From Steromphala cineraria (Eukaryota; Mollusca; Gastropoda; Trochida; Trochidae), in contig OU744720.1 of assembly GCA_916613615.1 (NCBI GenBank), forward strand, positions 3,389,749-3,453,748: DNA of 64,000 nucleotides, given 5' to 3'. Numbering within the stretch: the stretch's first letter is position 1; every line of letters starts with the position of its first letter. The position numbers and the translations under genes were made by a program. Below the pieces are notes generated by a model, which saw only the letters and a list, made by a program, of their open reading frames with translations, was not told the origin of the DNA and did not search any database. Shown here one piece after another: positions 12,620-24,600 of this stretch.

Positions 12620-15600
12620 GTAAGATCCATTTGCATGTTCCTTTCTTACTTATTTACTTACTTATTTACTTATCCTTAGCTAGAATTCATCCTGGTTATA
12701 TGCCAAGTGCTATGCTTAGTTGCTGCCTGTTTTCTTGCAACAATTTACCATTTTTAATCTTTTAAAAAGGCAAAGGTTTTTCAATTTGTCAATAATCTTT
12801 AGATATTGCTAACAAACGCTTAACTGTGCAATTAATGATCTTTTGTTGGAAACCAATCTATGAAAATAAATAAATTCTTGAATATTTTAAATATCACTGC
12901 CTTTATTGAATTCACTTAACAAGAAAAATAATAATGGTTAAGAACAAAACATCAAACAGTAATTGCTGAAGTTTAAGAATTGGTAACAACTGTCTTTATG
13001 TGTCAAAATTTGATTGAATCATTTTTGAATATGGATGTTTTTTTAATCGATATTTTGGCATGAATTTAAATTTGAATTTCTAAATCTCTGCCTGCATTTT
13101 GTGCATATTTTGTATTTCAACATGTTTTATTTTTTGTAAGGCTATTGAAATAACCTTTTACTAATAAACAATCACATCATTATGTCATATTTCTTTCCAT
13201 TCATTTTCATAAAAAAAATACTCGGTTGATATTAATGACACAATTGTAAGTTCATTGAAGTAAGTATCATCATCACATTTCTAGTTTACAGCCTGAAGTA
13301 GGTTATGATGTTGGTATGAAATATGAGGGTGTGATAACAGTGATGTGATAGGATGTGTCATATAGGATATAGAATATAAGGTATATGTTTCAAAGTGATG
13401 TGTCAAGTGTGTGTATCATACCAGCTGATATGCAGTATCAATTTTATCTTGCATACAGACATACAATATCATATATGATATGTAATACAGGGTTGTAATG
13501 CAAGACAATGTAGAAGATATGGTTATGTTCGCAAGGATGTTGTTTGAGCTAAAAGGTGCTTTGATGTAAGAATATCTTAGTCTTTGAAATGGTCTCCGTC
13601 CGTCCGTTCGTTCGTATGTAATACAGGGTTGTAATGCAAGACAATGTAGAAGATATGGTTATGTTCGCAGGATGTTGTTTGAGCTAAAAGGTGCTTTGAT
13701 GTAAGAATATCTTAGACATTTTAATGATGTTATTACAGCAGTAATCTTTTTAGCCATTGTAATACAATTCATTTCAACATTTGTATTTGTTCCAGTCTAA
13801 GCATACAGGCTTCAATGCAGAGCTAATGGTTTCCTTGTATAGCATGAAAAAATATATCTTTTACAGCTTATAAGATCTAATGAAAAATAAAAGTATTGGA
13901 ATGAAATGTAAAATATCTATAAACTATATGTAATAATGTGAAAGAAGTATATCTAAGGGAAATTTACATTTATGCAGATTAAATGTTGAAGATTTGATCA
14001 GGAACAACATGAACTATCAAATGAGTAATTCATACTGGAGTTGCCATGCTTCTATGCCTTGTGAGATATGAACTCTCTGCAAAACCAACCATTGACAGTT
14101 CAGAAATTTCTGATAAGACGAAATCATTGCTGCAATAAGCTTCTTGTTATGGTAGATAGAATGACAACAATCTTGCTTCAGTCTTACGACATCTCACAGA
14201 GTCTAACGACATCTCACAGAGTCTAATTTTATTTTTGTCAAAATATTTCAATCTCTATTTTACAAGCAGTCAACTTCATGTGCAAGGCATAATGTGTGGC
14301 ATCCCAATGACTGGCTCATTTAAACCTTGCAACAATTCTGACATCTTGTGCCTGCTCTCTAGCTGCCTGGTTCTGAGCTTGATGCTGTTGAGTATTCACA
14401 AATTTTGGTGTTTAGCAGGGCATAAACGTAACATTTGAATGTGAGATCACCTTCACCTAATTCGAACCCAGGATTGAGAGGCAGACTCTCTACCAATTTA
14501 ACTAAAGGGATATCCCTCTAGCCAAGGCCTATGGGAATGCTTATATCTCACCAAGCAACATTAATTGGCAAGGGATAGTTTGAACAAGTTTTTTGATCTC
14601 GGTATATTCTTCACATGGCTTCTTGTATTCTGATGTTCATAAGTTGTTTGAGAGGCATTTTAGAAGTTGGAGTATCAAGAAGACAAGGAGTTTATGAATT
14701 ATCAACTACATTCTATAATAAAGAAGTTGATAATCCATAAACTCCTTGTCTTCTGATGTTCATGATATTCACTCTAAGACTTAAGTCTCTATATGAAATA
14801 TTCCAGCAGTAAATCTCCTTGTGATCTAATTTCCATGATATTCCTTCTAACGCTCTCTGTCTCTGTATGAAATATTCCTGCAGTAAAGCTGACAGGGGAA
14901 GTCATGAAACACATTTTCCGGTTCTGACAACCATTAACCTTGTCACATTTGTCACTAAAACTGACTTTCATTACTCATGGGTCACTTTGTGTTTTAGCAA
15001 AATGATATACTGTATAAATTTTCAAGCAAAGAATGGAAAAAATAACTGTTTTGTCTAAAATAGCATGTAGATGTCTCGTAATAAAACATCTCATTAAAAT
15101 TGTACTGCAAAAGTGCATTGTGAAATTCAAAACTTTACAGTTAGCATCACGAGTCTTAAATTATGTTATTAAGAAACCACTTCCAACTAAGGAATGAAAA
15201 TCTATGATAAAATGATCATTTTAAAACCTTTCTGGAAAACAATTAAACAAATTTTTTCACAGAGAAAGCGTAAATGGTGTCAGTGGATGGAATTATCACA
15301 TCTGACTTAGGATCGTAAGTAAGGGACTATTTGTCAGGTTATGAAGTCTGATCTACGACCCATGTTCCTCATTAGATGCCCTCATGATCTCCTGATCCAA
15401 AATCTCTCTTAGCTGTCATTACTTTCTGTCAAATATATTGTGTGATATGAAATTTAATATTGATATTCCTCTAAGTCCTTGTCACATGTTGACAGCATGA
15501 TATGGACATGGTACAGCCAAAAGCTATAGAGCTATACGGTATATCTATGCTGCTGATGTTGGATATAAAGCATAACACACCGGACCGGCACCAAGCCAGA

Positions 15601-18600
15601 CCAATCATCTTGAAGACAGGGAAGTGTCAGGGGAGATAAATGATACACAGAATTCCACTCAGACCGCTAAAAAGATTTCAGAAGCTGCTACACCTCTTTA
15701 CCTCTGACAGTTTCACAATGGAAGATGCGTATCTTCCCCTCTATCCATCTCTCAATGCCAGATTCACTTTCAGGGGGGAAACTAACACGGAAGGTAGACG
15801 CTTCCTTTAGTTATAGTCTAGTGTATAAGATGATTGTGGGGGTCCATTAGAGTAGGCATCATTGGTATGTGAGAGTCAAACAGAGACCAAGTATTGGTTG
15901 TCTGTAGGCTAACGTTATTTGACAGTTGTGACTCTTTGATGGTATTATATCAAAGATATTTGAAAATTACAGACATCAATTCATAGAAAGAAAACAGCAT
16001 TCTCGTAAGACATTGTTCATGTTTAATTAGTGTTTTATGTTAATTTAGTGTAAGACTCGTAAATAAACCTTTATTCTGTAATATATAATACCATAAGTTC
16101 CTCCGAAGATGGGCTTGGCTGATGGTTGGCATGGTGAATTGTGTATGAATATTGGACAGTTTACAAGAAGTGTTCATATCCTTTGAGCAACAGATTCACC
16201 AAGTTGAGATTAGATTATTGAACCAATGTTATTATGTGTATAGAAGGCAAAACTGTATCCTCAATGAAAAGGTCTTGTGCCATATAGATCTAGATTACTC
16301 TTTAAGTTGAGCTTTGCTAGTCTTGGTGCTATGTGTATGGAAATCATAAAGTTTTCATCAGAGTTATGTTCACTTGTGCAACTATTCCTACTTAGTTGAC
16401 CTAAGCTTCACCTAAACTATTGTCAGCCATAGTGTTATGTGTTAGTTCACCATAGCGTAAGAATTGTCTCGTGCAGAAGGCCTCAGGTATATAAATCATA
16501 TCAGGAGCCTGACTGAAATCAGGAAAACCCAGGACCATGCCTGAAGCTCAATCGGTGAAGATCAAATTCTGTGTTCCTGCAGTGTAGATCTGCTGGTGTA
16601 GATCCAGTTCTGTGTTCCTGCAGTGTAGATCTGCCGGTGTAGACCCAGTTCTGTTTTCCTGCAGTATAGATCCACCGGTGTAAACCCAATTCTGTATGCC
16701 TGTAGTAAAGATCTGCCGGTGTAGATCAAATTCTGTATGCCTGCAGTGTAAATCTGCCGGTGTAGATCAAATTCTGTGTTCCTGCAGTATGGATCTGCCG
16801 GTGTAGATCAAATTCTGTGTTCCTGCAGTATAGATCTGCCGGTGTTGACCCAGTTCTGTTTTCCTGCAGTGTAGATCTGCCGGTGTAGATCAAATTCTGT
16901 CTTCCTGCAGTACAGATCTGCCGGTGTAGATCAAATTCTGTCTTCCTGCAGTATAGATCTGCCGGTGTAGATCAAATTCTGTTTTCCTGCAGTGTAAATC
17001 TGCCGGTATTGACCCAGTTCTGTATGCCTGCGGTGTAGATCCACCGGTGTAGAACAGTTCTGTATTCCTGCCGTGTAGATCCACCGTTGAGAACAGTTCT
17101 GTATTCCTGCAGTGTAGATCCACCGGTGTAGATCGAGTTCTGTATTCCTGCAGTGTAGATCCGCCGGTGTAGAGGAGTTCTGTATTCCTGCAGTGTAGAT
17201 CTGGCAGCTAGAAAACTTCTGTATTCCTGCAGTGTAGATCTGGCAGCTAGAAAACTTCTGTATTCCTGCAGTATAGATCCACCGGTGTAGAAAACTTCTG
17301 TATTCCTGCAGTGTAAATCTGCCTGTGTAGAACAGTTCTGTATTCCTGCAGTATAGATCCACCGGTGTAGAAAACTTCTGTATTCCTGCAGTGTAAATCT
17401 GCCTGTGTAGAACAGTTCTGTATTTCTGCAGTGTAGAACTGCCTGTGTAGAACAGTTCTGTATTCCTGCAGTGTAAATCTGCCTGTGTAGAACAGTTCTG
17501 TATTCCTGCAGTGTAGAACGGCCTGTGTAGACCTAGTTCTGTATTCCTGCAGTGTAGATCCACCGGAAGACTTACGTCTGGCTGCAGCAGTAGGAGTGAA
17601 CCCCGGGCTGGTATAACGATGATCCTACATGAGTGAACCCCGGGCTGGTATAACGATGATCCTACATCTGTTTTTGGTGATTAGCCAGTTGATGAGTATG
17701 GCCTGCACATCAGTCTGCCATCGATTAGTTCTCTCTCTGCTTGAGGAAGGTTTTGTGCCGTCTTTGACACTCCATCCGGTTGCTTGCATGTGCAGCGAGC
17801 TTGTCGGAGTTCTGTCTAAAGTTCATCACTTCAACATCAAGGGCCTTTCCTAAAATCAATTATGTAAATTTTTTGAAGCAAACATTGCCTTTTCAAGCTG
17901 ATATTTGAAGTAAACTTTAGTGTTGAATTATATTAGCAACAAGGGTTTTATAGACTTACTTTATTAAGTCAAGAGATCTTATTCAAGAGAAGAAAAATGT
18001 CTTTTAAACATATTTTTGGGTCTGTTAATCTAATCTGTTTTGATGCACTTGATTTTGTCAGATGGTATATGTTTAGCAAGAAATTTACTGATTTAAGTAC
18101 ATTTTCAAAGTTTAAGGTTTGCTTACAGAAGTTCTTTATCTTAGATTGGATCTAATTTCACATAAATAACCCTCCAGGGAAATCATATCAAGTTATTATT
18201 CATGTTTTGTTGCTTTATATTTACAATTCCATAATTATGGACTTTCATCAACTTGATATTTCAAATGTCAAACTGGAGTTTGGTTTAGATTCCTCCATCT
18301 TGTCACGAGTATAAAAGCAGGCTCTAGTTTTCATGGTTTTATGTATCAGTGACTCCCTGACTTGGCTTTATATCTGCAGAAAGATATCAATGTAGCTTCT
18401 GTCCAATGATATCATTTATAACTTACAATACTGTATTCGTCCTAATAAGCGCTCCGGGCGCTTAGCTTGCAAAAATCCATTATTAGGATACCCCAGAATG
18501 GGGGGGTCTTATTAGGAATACGTTATAGACAAGCGAAACTAGCACTTGTCGGGATTCTGAACGAGAATGAAAGTAGGTCGATCGTGGAAATTCAGTGCAA

Positions 18601-21600
18601 CTACACATTCACAGGCGCTCTGTTATATGGAAATTTGTAATAGGGGGCGCTTATTAGGAAGATTACGGTAATTAACTTATAAAGCGCTTAGTTTCTATCC
18701 AGAAGGTTGCTCACTGTGCTAGAAAAGACTAACAGTAAGAGAATAGACTGCCTTGAAGGATACAAGATTAAACATTAGAGACTTTAGAGAACAGGAATGT
18801 TTTTAGTTTCTAATGAGTTTCTATTAAAGATATTGTGTAACAGAGAGACAGAGGTTTAGACAGTTTCTTATTTTCATAGAGACTGTTGAGTACAAGCTAA
18901 AGAATTTCTTAAAATAATAGAGTGAAATAATGTTTGATTTCACCAATGATCTTATTTATTTCTAAGGATTATATCATTATATGGTGATATTTGCATATTC
19001 TCAATAATATCAGCCTTCCAACTTTTTAGTATACTCAATCTTGAGCAGACCACCCATCCGTCCCTCAGCTATGCTAATAGTGCTGAACTTCACTTTTGTA
19101 GTCACCTTTACTTTGCACAAGTTTATTTTATATTTGTTTCTGTAAAATATTGTTAGTTTGTACATGACTGTTTATATGTTCTTAATGATTGACAAATAAT
19201 ATTTTCTCTTAAGTTCATGAAAGTCAGTTTCTAGCTTATGTACAGATAACTCCTGAAAAGTGTAGAGTGAGATAATGTTGGGAGTGAGCAATGACAGGTT
19301 ATCCCTCCAGGGAATTTGGCCAGACACATTTATTTCTTAAATCTTCCTTGAATCAACATGTATTTCAAAACTGACAGTTTTCAGCATTTCCTTTCTAAGA
19401 GTCCTTACAAATGTAGCATTTTGAATGGAAATTGACAGTTTAAGTTATTTTCTCCCTAAGGTTTTACACAAATGTATCATTTGGAGGAAAAGTGGCAGTT
19501 AAACTTATTTTCTCTCAAAGGCTCGACATTTGGGAATGTGTTTAGAAGGCTGCATGTACAGTTAGGCCTGTAGACGGTATGTAGGTTAAACACACAACTT
19601 GCATCAATAAAGCCCAACTGTCTTTCACTCTACCTTCCCTGTGCAACCATTCTCACAAACCCAGTCATAAAACTCTCCTCATACGCCCTGCAAACTTAAT
19701 GATGGATTTGAACGAGGCAAAAAACTTTCTTTTTTGGTTACTGCATTTTCATAGATGTATTTCTTTTTAAAGATGCCTTCTCCAGGTTTTGGATCATTTT
19801 GTGAAGAGGAGGAAATGAAAACCCTTCAAATAAGTTTGTTTCTTAGGTTTCAAGGAAGAAGGAATTTTTTCTTCTGAGGATTTCAAAAATTTTTGTTGTT
19901 GATATCATTGTTTTTTTGTATGGAAATGATGATACACTCCAAATTGATTTTATTTTTTTAACATGCATGTATAGTGCTCTTTTTGGTAATTGTTAAAAGT
20001 TTTGTAATAACTCATCCTTTGTGGAGTTTTAAAAGAACAGCTATTGATTCAGATCATGATTCATCATGCTATTTGTTTCTATTTAACTAGTGGGGAAGAT
20101 GACACAGAATAATAATAATAATAAAAGTAAATGACTAAATTCCAAAGCTGAGAGCCTCAGAAATGAAAGCATGTTTTGATGTGTCAGCGTTTCCTCGTTT
20201 GTAAGGGATTATTATGGTACTTTTGACCTTCGATTGAACCGATATCTCCCTGATGTAGCCGTGTTTTCCTACAAACCTACATCAAAGGAGTCCCAGTTCA
20301 GGCAGTTCACCTTGCTGGTCTATGCTGTTATAGGACAAGTGGCTTCATAGACTAGTGCTATTACAGCTACACGTGGAAGCGATGCTCTTCTATTATGACT
20401 ACATATGGAAGCTAAACGTCTTGGTCTGGGGTGATGTGGGGTGAACATCTGAGGATTTAGATTCCAGACATTTATTTATGAATGTCACACCTTGTCCATA
20501 TGATATGTATGGGATAACAAAATCTGAAATGCTTTTTGGAGATATGATGTAACAATTGAATGTAAGAATAATGATAAGAGAAGTTAGAAATTCTTGTTTT
20601 GAAGTTTGAGATCAAAGCAGGGGAACTTATGAATAGTCAACTGCAATGGCTCAATTATTATTCTTCTTAAACAAACTGTAGCATTAGATGTAACCATAGA
20701 CCATCAACTTTATGTTAACAAATTCTGTCTTTCTGAAGAAGCAACTTGAGTCACCTGGCCAATCTAGTAACTGACATTTGTACTAGAACAGTGGATTGTT
20801 ATTTCAGAGCTGCATGGATGTTGCGAAAGTTTTCATGTCGGCATATTTTGATATTTAGGGGATAAATCCATTCTGTTTTTCATTTTGGGGTTGTATGTCG
20901 TGCATTCTTTACCCCTAAATATAATTTCAAACCGAGCTTGCGAGGTTTGAAATGTTTATTTAGGGGTAAAGAATGCACGACATACAACCCCAAAATGAAA
21001 AACAGAATGGATTTATCACCATTCTAACGTGACTAATTAGTAAAAAAAGGTGGAACTATTTTGACTTGCGCAAAAGCAATGTGATTAGGTCAAACCGATG
21101 CCGACCGGTTCCACTTACTTGCAAAACAACGGTACAGTCCACTTTCATAAAGAACACATAACAATTAAAATGTCATAACATACAGACAAAACACGTGTTT
21201 AAATATACTCACCTATAATCTATTGAGCATATTATCAATAGAAAACAGATTTTAATGTCGTCAAAGTTACGAGTTTTTACCTTAATACATGGGTCGACCC
21301 ATCACCCCTACAAAAGCGACAAGGACTGACCAAATCAAGGGACGTTACTCTGAAAAAAGTTGTTCACTACGACGTCGTTTCAAACTTAGTGGAAGCTGTC
21401 AAGAAAGTTATATTTTGTGTCATGGTTGGGGAGACTGTGACAGGAAAAGTGGTTTCTTGTAAATTAGAGGTAGGGACAGTGACAGCATTCTGCGAAATTA
21501 AAGAATAAAGACACTTCTGTTCATTTGACGAATCGCTGTATGAGAGGTGTGCGATCGTTGATTTTGTTTATAGATCTGTGGACTGTGATTAATTTACATT

Positions 21601-24600
21601 GCGAAGCAGTAAGAAACACTTCAAACAGGACCTAGTTATTCGATTAAAATTTGTAGGTGTTTCAAAATGTCGACAAGTTTCTGATATTGAAATTTTAAGT
21701 GTCGTCGCCAACATTTCTATATTGTAAACAGCAAGTCGCTGAGAGCAGATTGACAACGCGTGCGCGGAGGAATGTGAAGCGGTCGTAAATATTTAGAGGT
21801 GATTATCGGTGAAATAATTACTCCAAAATGTTTATGAGTAACCAATCAGAACGCAGTATTTTCAAACTAGTTTTCGTGTCATGTTAGAATTTCATATTTG
21901 TAGACGATCTCTGTATATCTAGTAAAGTGGGCTCATGCTCATAAATGCATTATAAAAACTCAAATAATGTTCATGTAGAATATGAACTTGCATTTATGTC
22001 CAATTCCTTTGTTCAGAAATTTAACTTTCCTGTAAAATGCGAGCTTGATGTACATGTAGACAAAAAAGTTTATTAAAAGCAAAAACATGCTATTCAGTTA
22101 AAGTGAATACACATTATAAGTAAGGTTAAATTACTTGCTAAAGTATTAATGATAGAAGCACTGCTAACATCAGATAGATAAAGAGAGAAACCAGTTGCAA
22201 AGACGATGTAACTGTACCTACTTAGCTCTGAAATCACTTGTGTAAACAATATAAGTAAAACAGATGCATCCATCATTACAGTGTTTATCACTCGCAGCTT
22301 GCGGCACCGGTCATTAAGTCCAAGATGGTTCTCTCCCAGGAATCAATAGCCAGGGCTGCATGCAAGTGACAAGCAATCCCTCCAAATAATGTCCTGTAAT
22401 GGCCTGCAAGGTCCATCCTGCCATGTCCTCCTGTACAGAAGGCAATTGACATTCTCGATATCGCTGGAGAATCTAGTTGACATTTTGGTTATCGACGGAG
22501 CATTCAGTTGACGTTCTTTATATCGCTGCTAAACAGCGGGGCTCCATCTCCTTCTAATGTGCTTCGCTCTCCGCAACTTCCTCTGGGATTTTCTCCTTTC
22601 TGATAATCTCTTTGTTTTATTGTCCTGCAGTGTGGGCTGATTCCTTGTCCTTCGTAATGTGTTTTCTGACAGTCCTTTGTTGTGATTGATGTTCAACTTG
22701 ATGAAATACTGCAATGGGCTGGAGAAATCCTTTCGTTGGAAGATTTTTTGTTTGGAAATATATTATGTATTCCTTTCATGACATATTCCCCATCTTACCC
22801 AGTAAGTTTCAGGACGTTGATAAATTCTCTAGAAATCAATATTTTGGAAGATCTTGTAATACATATTGTAGTTGATGTTTCAATAAACATGTAGATGTTG
22901 CACAGACAATCTCCGAGACATGGTATGATATATTGGAAAATGTAATTATAGTTTTTGAGCGGGTATGAAATTGTCTGTATTGAAACCTGGCAGATTTATG
23001 GCAGGAATGCAGAGTTTGAGTGTGCTATGGTAATATTTCTTTGCAGTAGAGAATGTCTAGTGTGTTTGTGAAGACGCCAGTTGGTGATTCAACCATTTAC
23101 CATCTGAAATAGAAAGGCAGTGGGGGTCAAATGAAGCTCATTCCTAAACCAACAAACTGTTTGCTCATCTTATGAGTAGAAAATGGTATGTTTATTATTG
23201 CAACATGGAAATTGGTAAATTCTCCTACATAGATCTAAGGAAAATATACATCAACTTATTTAATCATTTCATTTGTAGAACTGGCTTATCTATTGAAATT
23301 GCAAAAAGGTGCATGTTATCAGTGAAACAGAAATATTGACACTTCAGTTATTTATTTACTTCTCAGTGCTAATCTATGTTGCAAGTTGACAGCAATCACA
23401 ATTTCTAAATATGTAATCTACACATTTACAAAGCACACAATCTATGTTACAACACAAGCAAATGGATTGATATGAATATTGTTGATGGTTTCTGGTAATA
23501 TCCTCAACCATAAAGATAACCATAACGAAGCAGATAATTAGTCATTCTGTGATGTGTAGAAATAATAGGAAGAGATGGTGAGCAGAGCTGTCAGGATGTT
23601 AATTAAGATGTGTGTATTGATGGTGTTAATTAAGATGTGTGTATTGATGGTGTTAATTAAGATGTGTGTATTGATGGTGTTAATTAAGATGTGTGTATTG
23701 ATGGTGTTAATTAAGATGTGTGTATTGATGGTGTTAATAGCTTTGTGAATGGATAGACGCAGGCAACTCTGGTAGCCCGGACTACCATAAAGATAAGCAT
23801 TATGATTGCTTATATGAAGGAGATACAACTAGGTGGAGAATCAGGTGGTCATGGTTATGGATTTATTTGTAGGTTTGTCTATATTCCTCAGGATATTGTG
23901 TATCATGGTATCAATATGTTTACATTCTACAATATTCTATAGAGATATTGTTGTTCTTTCTTTGTCAAGTGATATTTTGGTGGCCATTTCACGTTCCATC
24001 AAAGTTTGATTGAATGTATAGCAAACCTGAAATATAAGTAATTGCTTATATCGAGGAGCTCGAGGATCAGGTGTGACAAATGTGCTCATGGTTATGGCTT
24101 TATTTGTAGGAAATTTGTCATAAAATTGTGTAATTGTTATTATTCTTATGTCATCATTGGTGATATTTTGGTGGCAATTTCATTTTCCAATTGAACTTTG
24201 ATTGAATGTATAGCAAACCTGAAACTTCCATTAAGTGAATTGAGAGCCTGTTGTGGTTGCTCATTGAACCAGTCATTCAGGAGTCCCGGTCGCTCCCCTC
24301 CCTGAGAAAAACAAAACAGGCCTGAGTAGTGTATTTCATTTATGACTCACAAATTATATCAATATTGCAAGGAATCACTGACCACATCACATTCACAGTG
24401 ATGACATAACAATCTAATTATTAACATTTCCGATTTATTAAACAGCTCCTCCTTAAACCGGCAAGTTATGAGTATATCTTTATGTTCTACTACAGGAGGG
24501 CAAGTTATGAGTATATCTTTATGTTCTACTACAGGAGGGCAAGTTATGAGTATATCTTTATGTTCTGCTACAGGAGGGCAAGTTATGAGTATATCTTTAT

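Larger units (their letters stand above)
12620..24459 (+). other. Syndecan intron between exons A and B
   Basis: 12.3 kb intron (to 24885) with the 13.5 kb duplication, foldback copy 1, the 40-bp minisatellite, the 242-bp MITE, the 20.9 kb hairpin and the 27-bp repeat. Stretches 18671-20858 and 21021-23594 otherwise show nothing coding. Confidence 0.7.

Noticed and set aside
23538..23828. 96-codon minus-strand frame with INTHIL repeats
   Set aside because: Product of the 27-bp minisatellite; no splice context or domain.
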